A stretch of 53,909 nt of DNA from Planctomycetaceae bacterium (GTDB lineage Bacteria; Planctomycetota; Planctomycetia; Pirellulales; Thermoguttaceae). Where the stretch lies: contig JAISLW010000285.1 in NCBI GenBank assembly GCA_031277105.1, positions 1 to 53,909 of the forward strand, given 5' to 3'. Of the stretch, positions 15,990-23,831 are shown piece by piece (position 1 is the first letter of the stretch; each line of letters opens with the position of its first letter). Below the pieces are notes generated by a model, which searched no databases, was not told the DNA's origin, and worked only from the letters and a program-made list of their open reading frames with translations. The position numbers and the translations under genes were made by a program.

Positions 15990-17060
15990 CTAGGGCGTCT
16001 CTAAAAATTCATTTGTTGTGAGATTTTTTTGTTGTTTATTTTTTGGCGTTAATTTTTTTTCGATGGCTGCGATGTTTCCTAAAATTGCGTTTATTTTTTT
16101 GCTGTTTATTATATTTTTTGCGTTTTCTTCATTTGCCAAATACGCTAACCAGAAATAACATGAGACTTTTAAAATTGCCGTTTGATAGACGCTGTCTCTT
16201 TCACGGCGGAAAAAATTTGAGACGGAAAATAACGGTCCCGCATAAATTTGGTGATCGCCGTCGTTGAAAATAACAAGATACCTGTTTCCGCTTGTCATAT
16301 AATCAAACGGTATTCTTCGTTGATGCGCTTTTGTTACGCCTATGATTCCGTCGTCTTTTGTTCCGGTAATAAATAGCGCCGGTATTTTTATTCCGGCATA
16401 TACGTCGCTATTTCTCAATCCTGGATTTCGCACCGGCGGACTCATCGCAACAACCGCCTTAACTCGCTCGTCGCGCAACGATGCGCCTCTGTCCGGCGGC
16501 GTTTGACCAGATAAAAGCAACGGACCAAGCGACCCGATGTCATAACCGCTCACGCCAATATTGCCAAGATCAACCCGCAACCAATTCAATTTATCCGCCG
16601 CCAGCAACGCCGAAAATTTATCCAACACAAAACGTAAATCTTCCGCACGCGTCCGGCAATTCCAATTTTGCTCATACGAATCGCGCAGTTCTTTGACAAA
16701 ACGTATTTTGCCTTTCCAAATTTGATCGTCGCTGCCTGGATGTTGCACCGAAATTACAATAAATCCATACGAGCACCACGTCCGGCTTAAATAAGAACAA
16801 CGGTCGTAAGTGCCGCCTAAACCGTGTGAAAAAAGTATTACCGGAAATCCGGCGCCGGATATTTTCGATTGGGCGCTTTCAGAAGCAACCGGTAAAAAAA
16901 ACTTCACCGGAATATTTCGGTTACGCAATGAATCTCGCCAAACCGCTTGACCGGTAACAACAGAATATCGCTCAAATCCGGCACAATTTAACATCGACAA
17001 AAACGAAAATAAATATATCGTTACAAAAAAACTCAACACATACTGAATCAACCGCAACAT
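15990..17060 (-). CDS. alpha/beta hydrolase, PAF-acetylhydrolase-like, Asp at nucleophile position
   Basis: A 356-aa secreted alpha/beta hydrolase of the platelet-activating-factor acetylhydrolase/chlorophyllase-like group. The signal peptide is residues 1-27. 'FPVILFSHGLGGTYDRCSYLSRTWCSYGFIVISVQHPGSDD' (about 72-112) is the oxyanion-loop region, 'FITGTKDDGI' carries the acid, and 'FNDGDHQIYAG' carries the catalytic His. At the nucleophile elbow, where the family has G-H-S-x-G, this protein reads G-Y-D-I-G (172-176): Asp174 replaces Ser and Tyr173 replaces His, by codons TAT GAC. It may be inactive, or use Asp as haloalkane dehalogenases do. The last residues (TNEFLETP) and the stop codon come from an R3 repeat end. 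The gene stands alone. Confidence 0.85.
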   Translation of the reverse strand: MLRLIQYVLSFFVTIYLFSFLSMLNCAGFERYSVVTGQAVWRDSLRNRNIPVKFFLPVASESAQSKISGAGFPVILFSHGLGGTYDRCSYLSRTWCSYGFIVISVQHPGSDDQIWKGKIRFVKELRDSYEQNWNCRTRAEDLRFVLDKFSALLAADKLNWLRVDLGNIGVSGYDIGSLGPLLLSGQTPPDRGASLRDERVKAVVAMSPPVRNPGLRNSDVYAGIKIPALFITGTKDDGIIGVTKAHQRRIPFDYMTSGNRYLVIFNDGDHQIYAGPLFSVSNFFRRERDSVYQTAILKVSCYFWLAYLANEENAKNIINSKKINAILGNIAAIEKKLTPKNKQQKNLTTNEFLETP

Positions 17061-17330
17061 AAATTACCCCCAAAATATACCAATCCTAATTGAATTTCAA
17101 ACACGATACGTATAATAGCCCCGTTTAATCGTTACAAAATATACAAACAGTAAATCGCTACAAACGGAATTTTTATTAAATCCGTAAATTTTTCGTGATC
17201 GTTAAAATTTAACACAATATTAACCGAATTCATCAGTCGGTTTTTCACAGTTATCGGCAATTAGATTGCCCAATAAAAAATTTAAAAAACTCATACTTGA
17301 ATTTCTACGATTCCAAATCGTACCAATCAT
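17061..17330. other. intergenic, R1 fragments only
   Basis: Pieces such as 'TTGAATTTCAAACACGATACGTATAA' and 'TCATACTTGAATTTCTACGATT' are decayed R1 ends. I see no gene. Confidence 0.5.
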
Positions 17331-17433
17331 GTACTGCTCGTACTTGAAATTCAGCGATTGAAAAGCGTCAAAGCCTGCCGTCCGATAGCTAGGCAGGCGG
17401 CGGTAAACGCAAACTCAAGTGCGAACAGTTTAA
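17331..17433 (-). repeat. R1 repeat
   Basis: A full copy in inverse orientation: ACTGCTCGTACTTGAAATTCAGCG ... GCCTGCCGTCCGATAGCTAGGCAGGC ... CTCAAGTGCGAACAGTTT. A decayed R1 end follows at 17455-17495. ORF 17451..17660 is judged not to be a gene. Confidence 0.8.
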
Positions 17434-17838
17434 AAGTCTGACTCCCAAAATTAGACCGGCGACGATAAACGAAAATTCAAGTTTGAACGATTTAATGTTA
17501 GCGTTTTTTTAATACGCAATTTATAAAAACGTAAATATTGAAATACAGTTAAACGGAAATTTAACAGTATCAGAAACCGCGAAAAACCAAAAAACTTGAC
17601 CCCCATCCCCCAACAAAATCTCCAAAAATAGAACTCGCTGGAGAACCACGCTAAACGCATTTTGTAAATTTTTGTAATTTATCGACGGCAAAACGGAAAC
17701 CGTTTAACGCAATTTAAACGGCAAACGCCGATAAAACGACGTATTTATGTAACTAATATTACGAACAACTTAATTTTTTTTAATTTAAATACGAACAAAA
17801 TCGCAAAATGCAAACGGCTTGGAATGCAAGGAGAACCA

Positions 17839-18618
17839 ATGAAAACTATTTCAATCCCCCGCCCAAAAAAATCCGTAACAAAAAATTTCAAAATCATCAG
17901 CCCGCCGGCGCCACACGTCAATTTTGATCGCAAACACGAAACGACTTCGACAAACAGAAAGTCAAAACATTTGCGAAAACGGAATATCGTTACAAAAAAT
18001 AACGACGCCGAAAATAATATTAACGCCGCTAATACAAATACGACAATTGTCAAACAAGCGCCGACGCCAACGCTTGCGCCGAAAATAAAAACGGAAACGG
18101 CAAATGTTACGGCAAATGTTATGGCAAATGTTACGGCGGAAATGACAACGGCAATAGATCCGACAATCGATTTAGTAAAGCCAATTTCAGATGAGTTGAT
18201 TTTGAATAAATCCGTCGCCGATAAACGCACGCATATAAATATAAATTGGCCGCGACAGATCAAAGGAAAAAAATCACATCAATCGACGATAAATTCAACG
18301 GACAACAATAATCCTTTTGACGCTGATGAAGTTGCGACTTTAGACGAATTTGAAAATATCTCAAAAACAGACGACGTAAAAATACCGCAAAAAACGACAA
18401 AAAAACAAAACGAATTATCACGCCGCCCGCCAAAACAACGCCGCCGCCAAATTGACCCCACTACTTGCGAAAGAGATTATTCGTTAGAAGAAATCGAATT
18501 TATGAACGCCATAAACGAATACAAAAGAAGCAGCGGAAGAATGTTCCCAACATGCTCCGAAATACTAGAAGTATTAAAAAATCTAGGATACGAAAAAATA
18601 AACAACAATAGATTTTAA
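17839..18618 (+). CDS. low-complexity protein with conserved C-terminal domain
   Basis: A 259-aa protein. The start is ATG 17839 rather than 17824 because AAGGAG lies 5 nt upstream of it. The first 200 residues are basic, Thr/Asn/Pro-rich and almost certainly disordered. The last 50 residues are compact: '[41 protein letters not shown]'-type sequence, which I recall as a short conserved module in many planctomycete proteins, sometimes as the whole protein. The function is unknown; the helix-turn shape is compatible with nucleic-acid or protein binding. The stop codon TAA overlaps the first bases of an R1 element. The antisense ORF 17745..18263 is a shadow. Confidence 0.8.
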   Translation: MKTISIPRPKKSVTKNFKIISPPAPHVNFDRKHETTSTNRKSKHLRKRNIVTKNNDAENNINAANTNTTIVKQAPTPTLAPKIKTETANVTANVMANVTAEMTTAIDPTIDLVKPISDELILNKSVADKRTHININWPRQIKGKKSHQSTINSTDNNNPFDADEVATLDEFENISKTDDVKIPQKTTKKQNELSRRPPKQRRRQIDPTTCERDYSLEEIEFMNAINEYKRSSGRMFPTCSEILEVLKNLGYEKINNNRF

Positions 18619-18711
18619 ACTGTTCGTACTTGAATTTGCATTTGGCGCCGCCTGTCGTCCGAAAACTAGGCAGGCGGCGGTAAACGAAAATTCAAGTGCG
18701 AACAGTTTAAA
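18617..18711 (+). repeat. R1 repeat, near-symmetric
   Basis: This copy has almost perfect inverted ends, AAACTGTTCGTACTTGAATTT and AAAATTCAAGTGCGAACAGTTT. The central stem is GCCGCCTG(TC)...GCAGGCGGC. It starts on the last bases of the preceding gene's stop codon, so it could act as its transcription end. An R2 right end (TTTCGTGAATGTTTACG) follows at 18729-18745. Confidence 0.8.
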
Positions 18712-18765
18712 AACTCTGTTCTTTAAAATTTCGTGAATGTTTACGAATAGTTATAAAAATTGGTA

Positions 18766-18794
18766 TTGACTTAAAAGAAGTCGATTTGTATAAT
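18766..18794 (+). promoter_or_regulatory. sigma-70-type promoter
   Basis: TTGACT, a spacer of exactly 17 bp, then TATAAT: five of six and six of six matches to the housekeeping consensus. The next gene downstream (19180) is about 385 bp away, so the transcript would have a long leader or be a separate small RNA. Confidence 0.6.
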
Positions 18795-19071
18795 CTTCGC
18801 CTTATTGTGAAAATTATATTATTTTGGCGTGTATTTTTTCTGAATGTATGTTGTCGATATTTCAATAATTTCGTTAATAGTCTGATTGGTAGTATTATAA
18901 TTTATTTCGTTTAATTGGATGCGTTGATTGTATGTTGTGTTTAAGTTTTTTTGCGTAAATTCAAGTTTGAACAGATTAAAGTAATATATTTTTTTTGCCG
19001 AAAATAAAATTTACTGTGCGATCTGGAAATTATTCAAGTTGCAGACTGTCTAATTTAATTTATGGAAATAA
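18795..19071 (+). other. AT-rich leader or intergenic stretch
   Basis: This stretch follows a consensus promoter but contains no ORF and no known RNA fold that I recognise. A decayed R1 end (AAATTCAAGTTTGAACAG) lies at about 18957-18975. Confidence 0.4.
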
Positions 19072-19101
19072 TTGACAAAATAGTTGACGCGATATTATAA
19101 A
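19072..19101 (+). promoter_or_regulatory. possible proximal promoter of the 19180 gene
   Basis: TTGACA is followed after 18 bp by TATAAA, and the gene starts about 75 bp further on. The spacing is acceptable, the -10 less good than that of the distal promoter. Confidence 0.5.
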
Positions 19102-19179
19102 AAATTAAATTTACTAGAAATATAAACAATTAAAATTCGCTGTAAGGGAGCGAAGCGAACAATAATTAAGGTGATAAAA

Positions 19180-19398
19180 ATGCAAAATGTTTTTGAAGCA
19201 ATTTTGGAGTCGGGACATGATGAGGATTTTATACCGGTTGTAACGGAGGATTTTCGACCTACGGATGCGCCGGCGGGTTCTCCCGCTAAACTTGAAGTCT
19301 TAGCAGAGCGGATCCGTCGCGGGTTACCACTTTGGCATCCAGAAGACCGTGTAGATTATACTGGATTGACCGGCGCCGTAAGACCGCCGCATGATTGA
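19180..19398 (+). CDS. small conserved planctomycete protein
   Basis: A 72-aa acidic soluble protein. The start is ATG 19180 (MQNVFEAILE), with AAGGTG 6 nt upstream; the track start at 19171 is the GTG inside that ribosome-binding site. The C-terminal half (PAGSPAKLEVLAERIRRGLPLWHPEDR, then DYTGLTGAVRP) has a pattern I recall as a small protein conserved across Planctomycetota, with no assigned function. The codon pattern (GC-rich third positions) is stronger here than in neighbouring genes, which suits a conserved, expressed gene. No signal peptide. A consensus promoter and a second weaker one lie upstream. Confidence 0.85.
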   Translation: MQNVFEAILESGHDEDFIPVVTEDFRPTDAPAGSPAKLEVLAERIRRGLPLWHPEDRVDYTGLTGAVRPPHD

Positions 19399-19460
19399 TT
19401 TCATCTTTAGGTCTGACAAAAAAAAACCAAAATCTAAAAAAACTCTCTGACAAAATTATT

Positions 19461-19562
19461 AAACTGTTCGCACTTGAGTTTTCGTTTACCTTCGCCTGCC
19501 TAGCTTTCGGACGGCAGGCTTTGACGCTTTTATATCGCTGAAATTCAAGTACGATCTGTATA
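19461..19562 (+). repeat. R1 repeat
   Basis: A close match to the reference copy at 3085 (AAACTGTTCGCACTTGAGTTTTCG ... TTCAAGTACGATCTGTAT), 60 bp after the stop codon of the small gene. Confidence 0.85.
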
Positions 19563-19584
19563 GAGAGAATTTCTAAAAAAATTT

Positions 19585-19695
19585 GTAACCGTTCACGGTA
19601 TTTTTTTAATTCGTAATTCGTAATTCGGAATTAGTTTTAAAAATAGTTTTTAATCTGTGGATAAAAAAATGATCCACAGATTACGCAGATTAGAA
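19585..19695 (+). repeat. R2 left end and R6 palindrome
   Basis: GTAACCGTTCACGG (19585) is an R2 end without its partner. From 19650, TAATCTGTGGATAAAAAAATGATCCACAGATTA is an R6 palindrome, followed by CGCAGATTAGAAAGATT. It contains one perfect DnaA-box-like TGTGGATAA, which is probably incidental. Confidence 0.7.
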
Positions 19696-19772
19696 AGATT
19701 TTTTAAAAAAGGATCGCAGGCGGCGGTAAACGCAAATTAAAACGTTAACAGTTTAGAAGTTTCCTTTATTTT

Positions 19773-20966
19773 TTATTTTGTTTTTACGTCGTGTATGAAT
19801 TTGAATTTTGGTTTTGGACTTCCTTGTAATAGCGAGCCTTCGAACATTTCGGTTAAGAATTGTTTTTTTCCGTTTGGTTGATTTTCTGGGTCGGGGAAAG
19901 CGTCGCCTTTTTGTAAGATGACTTGCCTTTCATGTATTTCTCCAAAACAATACGTTCCCGCAACTTGACACGGGAACCAAAAACCGCGTTGTTCGATTTG
20001 TTTTTTTGCGTTTGGTTTCGATGCGTTTTTTTTTGGCGTTGTTGTATTTTTATTTTCGTTGTTATTTGCGATTAAATTTGTATTTTCTTCCGTATTTTTT
20101 TTTGACTTCGCAATCAATGCTTCTGCGTCTTTACTTACTTCCAAATAGAACTCGGCGTAACAATGTTCTGGTAATCTTACCAATCTTGCCGGCACTTTGC
20201 ACAATCTACACATTGCCACAAAAAAACTACATAAATCTTTGCAATCGCCTTCGCATTTATCTTCCGGCATTGCTAACAGCGCCTTTACTCCTTTTGCGGG
20301 TAAACTTTTATTTGCGTCGTTGTATTTTATGCGTTTCTGAACATATCTATAAATCGCTTCGACTTTCTCCCAATCAGTTTGCTTGTCATTCGTAACTTCC
20401 CGCAAGACTTTACGCAACATCGTTGAAACTCGCGTATCATCGATCTCTATTTTCGGACTTGCCTTCAAATACGCCGCAACTTCGTTAGGCAATCGCTTTG
20501 GTATTACAAAAATTTCCGTGTTCGCCGGAGGTTCGACTTCGTAATTTATCGTGTCAAATTCCAATATTATCTCAAGTTTCTGATTTAAATTTAATTTGTC
20601 AAATTTAATAACAGCCTCTCTTGCGCCATTATTAACTGTACGAAAATTTAATCCTCGCGGCGCAATTCCTCTGCCTTTGACAATACGATGCGGCTTAACG
20701 TCTTGCTCAAACCAACCGGCCGGAACGGGCATTGTAATCGTAACATTTTCAAGTTGAGCGCCCGCTTCAAGAACTATGCCCGCAACCCAAGTCTGCTCTT
20801 GCTTCACGCCGCGCCGCGTCCCATAAGTCGAAACGCCGCCATAAGATGAAACGTCAACGTCTTGCTCCGAATCAGGAAAACGAAATTGAGCGCTAACCTC
20901 AAACGAAAAAACTAAAAATATAAACGAAAAAATAAATACTCGATAAAATTTAATCTTTGACGTCAT
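19773..20966 (-). CDS. secreted transglutaminase-like protein
   Basis: A 397-aa protein with a signal peptide (residues 8-27, ending 'FEVSAQ'), an N-terminal beta domain and a transglutaminase/papain-like core. 'CEGDCKDLCSFFVAMCR' (about 237-253) carries the catalytic Cys in the CDGDCKD-type motif, and 'LPEHCYAEFYLE' carries the His. 'WFPCQVAGTYCFG' and 'VILQKGDAF' follow, as in planctomycete proteins of this type. An Asn/Lys-rich insert of about 40 residues ('ENTNLIANNNENKNTTTPKK') sits between the His region and the WFPC region, so it must loop out of the core. The role may be peptide cleavage or cross-linking in the envelope; the substrate is unknown. The start is ATG 20966. Confidence 0.87.
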   Translation of the reverse strand: MTSKIKFYRVFIFSFIFLVFSFEVSAQFRFPDSEQDVDVSSYGGVSTYGTRRGVKQEQTWVAGIVLEAGAQLENVTITMPVPAGWFEQDVKPHRIVKGRGIAPRGLNFRTVNNGAREAVIKFDKLNLNQKLEIILEFDTINYEVEPPANTEIFVIPKRLPNEVAAYLKASPKIEIDDTRVSTMLRKVLREVTNDKQTDWEKVEAIYRYVQKRIKYNDANKSLPAKGVKALLAMPEDKCEGDCKDLCSFFVAMCRLCKVPARLVRLPEHCYAEFYLEVSKDAEALIAKSKKNTEENTNLIANNNENKNTTTPKKNASKPNAKKQIEQRGFWFPCQVAGTYCFGEIHERQVILQKGDAFPDPENQPNGKKQFLTEMFEGSLLQGSPKPKFKFIHDVKTK

Positions 20967-21008
20967 TTTGAAAAAAAGAAAAAAGGAATTAGGAAATTTA
21001 ACAGTTTA

Positions 21009-21158
21009 GTAAGCGTTCACGAAAATTTATTTAGCAATTACGTAGCGGCAATTTTTCAGGGACGGGGGGGACAAGAGGGACAATTTTTGTTACAAAAAAA
21101 CTAATCCCCTATCCTCTATTCCCTAAAACCTGTCGCCTAATTTTCTGTGAACGGTTAC
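21009..21158 (+). repeat. R2 repeat, short form without R5
   Basis: GTAAGCGTTCACGAAAATTT and AATTTTCTGTGAACGGTTAC form the ends. The interior keeps GGGACGGGGGGGACAAGAGGGACAATTTTTGTTAC but lacks the R5 core. The length is 150 bp. Confidence 0.75.
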
Positions 21159-21167
21159 ACAGTTTAA

Positions 21168-21389
21168 TTATCTCGCGTTTATTCTTGGGCTGTAATTTTC
21201 GTTTGGGCAATGGTCAAATTGTGAAAATTTTGCGCGTTGTTTTTCTATATCGCCTGGATGTCGGATATTCGGCAACAACATGTAACCATGTTCGCTCTGA
21301 ATTGCCGGATCGCCGTCATGCGTCCGTATCACGTCAGAACAACAACCTGAAAATATTATCGGAACAAAAAATAAAAAAAATAATCTCAA
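21168..21389 (-). CDS. small lipoprotein, TTG start
   Basis: A 73-aa predicted lipoprotein. The hydrophobic leader 'LFFLFFVPIIFSGC' ends in a lipobox with Cys16. The mature part contains 'PNIRHPGDIEKQRAKFSQFDHCPNEN', which fits the 'hPGtieeQraraqrfDPyP' pattern that I recall from short planctomycete lipoproteins. No ATG is in frame upstream, so TTG 21389 is the best start, without a clear ribosome-binding site. The + strand ORF 21185..21403 overlaps it and has no such features. The function is unknown. Confidence 0.68.
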   Translation of the reverse strand: MRLFFLFFVPIIFSGCCSDVIRTHDGDPAIQSEHGYMLLPNIRHPGDIEKQRAKFSQFDHCPNENYSPRINAR

Positions 21390-21732
21390 TTCTATTAAAC
21401 TAATGTTAAAAAACGATTTTGTAAAAATTCGGAATTCGGTATTATTTGATCTAATGCCGATATTGATTTATTGTTGAATAATAACAAAAAATAATACTTT
21501 AACGCAATAGCGATTTTTAATAAATGAGTCGCTAAAAAATCTTTTTTTGTAAAAGGGATGTTCTTTTGTGAATATGTATTGATAAATTAAAATTTAACGG
21601 TTATTTTTTTGATTCGGTATTGGCGGGTATGGTAAATTGGATGAACTTTGGGGTTTAGCAAGGTTTGACGCAATGAGTTTTATATTTTGTACCGATAAAT
21701 TTGAGATACATGTTTTTTTGTTTCGGTTTTTT
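21390..21732. other. AT-rich intergenic
   Basis: 'AAAATTCGGAATTCGGTATT' at the left is an R6 flank. The rest shows no gene or RNA that I can support. Confidence 0.5.
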
Positions 21733-21833
21733 AAACTGTTCTTATTTAAAATTTGCGTTTACATCCGCCTGCGTAGTTTTTTGTGCGGCAGGCTTTGACG
21801 CTTTTAAATTACTGAATTTCAAGTACGAACAGT
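21733..21833 (+). repeat. R1 repeat
   Basis: AAACTGTTCTTATTTAAAATT ... AATTTCAAGTACGAACAGT. The left end is more diverged than the right. It ends 40 bp upstream of the next start codon. Confidence 0.8.
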
Positions 21834-21872
21834 AACGAATAATTGTAAGTCATAACGGTTTGGATAATTTTG

Positions 21873-22631
21873 ATGGAGAACTTGGGCTTTATCACAGTAA
21901 TAGATCATCCGCAACACGGTTTGATCGGCGGGTATCTTGTGCTTAATCAAGCAGGTCGTCCTTTGGAATTTCATTGTACCAATCCAGTTCGACCTAGTAA
22001 GACGCAAGAGATACTTTTCGGCGTTTCGCTTGAGCCGTATCTTTATGGCGAGCAGATTGCGCGGGCGCTCGTATCAAAATCGAAGTTAGACGTTGTCGTA
22101 ATTTTGACTAATATCGTATCAACACTTGCGGTTAACGGTTTAATAAATTTTCCAGTCGCATATATTTTTGACAATATATATAAAAACAACAACGACAAAA
22201 ATTACGATAACGAAAATAATAACAGCAACAATAACGAAAACATTAACAGTAACAATAACGAAAACATTAACGGCGACGGCGATAGTAACGTAACAAGTGA
22301 AGAAACAGGTAAAGAAACAGAGTCAAAAAAATTTATTTCTGAAGATTTGAATAAGTCGTTACAATTTTTCGGTATTGAGGACAAGCGATTAGAGACAAAC
22401 GAATTGTCGAATGCAGGCGACGTTTCAACAATTCCGCAAGTCGCCGGATTAGACGTGAATTATTGGCAAGGTTATGTCGTCGGCAACAGGACTGTCGCAA
22501 TACCAGGAGAACAAGCAGAAGAACGCAAACAATTACTAGACGAATTAAAAAGAATTGCAAGAAACGTCGATCTGCTCGAACCTTTTACAAGAATAAAATT
22601 AGCTATTGCCGAAACGCATAATTATAATTAA
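21873..22631 (+). CDS. conserved planctomycete protein, unknown function, with Asn-rich linker
   Basis: A 252-aa soluble protein starting at ATG 21873 (MENLGF; the track start is the TTG one codon earlier). The N-terminal 100 residues ('ITVIDHPQHGLIGGYLVLNQAGRPLEFHCT', 'PVRPSKTQEILFG', 'LEPYLYGEQI') form a conserved block that I recall from planctomycete genomes without function. Residues about 105-150 are a low-complexity linker (NNNSNNNENINSNNNENING). The C-terminal part ('YWQGYVVGNRTVAIPG') looks folded again. No signal peptide. The function is unknown. An R6 flank begins just after the stop codon. Confidence 0.8.
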   Translation: MENLGFITVIDHPQHGLIGGYLVLNQAGRPLEFHCTNPVRPSKTQEILFGVSLEPYLYGEQIARALVSKSKLDVVVILTNIVSTLAVNGLINFPVAYIFDNIYKNNNDKNYDNENNNSNNNENINSNNNENINGDGDSNVTSEETGKETESKKFISEDLNKSLQFFGIEDKRLETNELSNAGDVSTIPQVAGLDVNYWQGYVVGNRTVAIPGEQAEERKQLLDELKRIARNVDLLEPFTRIKLAIAETHNYN

Positions 22632-22633
22632 GT

Positions 22634-22785
22634 TTGGAATTTGGAATTAAAGAATTTAATTTCAAATTTAAAGTAATTTTTTTAATCTGTATAATTTGCG
22701 GATCATTTTTTTGTCCGTAGATTATGCGGATTAGAAAGATTATAAAATAATTTCGGATTCCCAATTCCGAATTATGAAATTTTTT
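22634..22785 (+). repeat. R6 palindromic repeat
   Basis: The outer flanks read TTTGGAATTTGGAATTAAAGAATTTAATTTCAAATTT and ATTTCGGATTCCCAATTCCGAATTATG. The inner part is TAATCTGTATAATTTGCGGATCATTTTTTTGTCCGTAGATTATGCGGATTA. The element fills the whole gap before fabI. Confidence 0.7.
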
Positions 22786-22808
22786 TCCTTTTACCTTTTT
22801 AGACTAAA

Positions 22809-23639
22809 ATGTCTTTTCTTAATCTTGAATCGAAGCGTTTTTTGGCGTTTGGCGTTGCTAATCGTAAGAGTGTGGCGTATCAGGTTGTTTCTATGCTTTT
22901 GAGCGAGGGTGCGATTGTTGATTTGGTTGTTCAGAATGATTTGATAGCGGAGCGGGTTCGTTTACTTTTTCCTGATTTATCGATATTTTCGTGTGATGTT
23001 AGCGAGGAGTCTTCGGTTGACGTTCTTTTGTGCGGTTTGCGCGAGCATCTTGCGAATAGCGGCGTTTCGGGCGTTTCGGCGTGTTATTCGGGGTTGGTGC
23101 ATTCGTTAGCGTTTGCGGATTACAGCGACGGCGTGAAGCCGTTTTATGAGACTCCGAAGAGCGCTTTTTTGCAAGCGATAGATATATCTTGTTTTTCTTT
23201 AATTTTACTTTCGGGTAAATTGCGCGAGTTGCTTTTGCCGGATGCGTCGGTAGTAACTATTTCAATTTCAACGACGCGGATGGCGAGTGAAAATTATGGT
23301 TATATGGCGCCGGTCAAGGCGGCGTTGGATTCTTCGTTGGCGTTTTTGGCGAAGTCGTTTAGTGATTTTTCCGAAATACGATTTAACGCCGTTGCGCCAG
23401 GACTGTTAAAAACGTCGGCGTCGGCGGGGATTCCGGGTTATGCGGATTCCTATCTCTACGCCGAACAAGTAATACCGCGAAAAAGAGCTTTATTAACCGA
23501 AGAAGTAGGATCAACCGTATTGTTTCTATTGAGTCCGCGTTCAAGCGGAATAAATGCACAAAAAATAATTATCGACGCCGGAATGGAAATAAATTATTTC
23601 GACAAAAATATTATCAAAAAAGTAAACAAAAATGATTAA
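22809..23639 (+). CDS. fabI: enoyl-ACP reductase (FabI type)
   Basis: A 276-aa member of the short-chain dehydrogenase family, FabI branch, which reduces enoyl-ACP with NAD(P)H in the last step of each fatty-acid elongation cycle. The cofactor loop is [13 protein letters not shown] (about 14-26), matching GVANNRSIA of E. coli. The catalytic Tyr163-x6-Lys170 lies in '[17 protein letters not shown]', and '[22 protein letters not shown]' is the substrate-binding loop with the expected T/SxA turn. The length is close to the usual 260. The start is ATG 22809; no good Shine-Dalgarno. The upstream and downstream gaps are R6 repeats, so it is transcribed alone or with mnmA. Confidence 0.92.
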   Translation: MSFLNLESKRFLAFGVANRKSVAYQVVSMLLSEGAIVDLVVQNDLIAERVRLLFPDLSIFSCDVSEESSVDVLLCGLREHLANSGVSGVSACYSGLVHSLAFADYSDGVKPFYETPKSAFLQAIDISCFSLILLSGKLRELLLPDASVVTISISTTRMASENYGYMAPVKAALDSSLAFLAKSFSDFSEIRFNAVAPGLLKTSASAGIPGYADSYLYAEQVIPRKRALLTEEVGSTVLFLLSPRSSGINAQKIIIDAGMEINYFDKNIIKKVNKND

Positions 23640-23650
23640 ATAAAATTTTT

Positions 23651-23815
23651 AAAAAATTCGGCATTCGGAATTCGGAATTGAAGATTTTAATTTCAAATTT
23701 AAAATAATCTTTTTAATCTGCGTAATCTGTGGACAAAAAAATTTCGATCCACAGATTAAAAAAATTATTAAAAAAATAATTCCGAATTACGAATTTCAAA
23801 TTTCCCTCTAAAATT
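23651..23815 (+). repeat. R6 palindromic repeat
   Basis: GGCATTCGGAATTCGGAATT...TAATCTGCGTAATCTGTGGACAAAAAAATTTCGATCCACAGATTA...ATAATTCCGAATTACGAATTTC. The outer flanks are inverted repeats of each other. It fills the fabI-mnmA gap. Confidence 0.75.
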
Positions 23816-23831
23816 TCTAACGGTAAAAATT

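Noticed and set aside
17451-17660. 69-aa - strand ORF
   Set aside because: Its end is decayed R1 sequence, and it has no ribosome-binding site or recognisable pattern.
17745-18263. 172-aa - strand ORF opposite the low-complexity gene
   Set aside because: The + strand gene has a good ribosome-binding site and a conserved C-terminal domain. The - strand ORF has neither.
19656-19664. DnaA box TGTGGATAA as evidence for a replication origin
   Set aside because: It is a single match within an R6 palindrome, whose sequence naturally contains TGTGGA. There is no cluster of boxes and no dnaA gene. dnaN and parAB nearby are suggestive of an origin region but not enough.
21185-21403. 72-aa + strand ORF overlapping the small lipoprotein
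   Set aside because: The opposite strand shows a lipobox and a pattern recalled from other planctomycete lipoproteins; the + ORF shows nothing.
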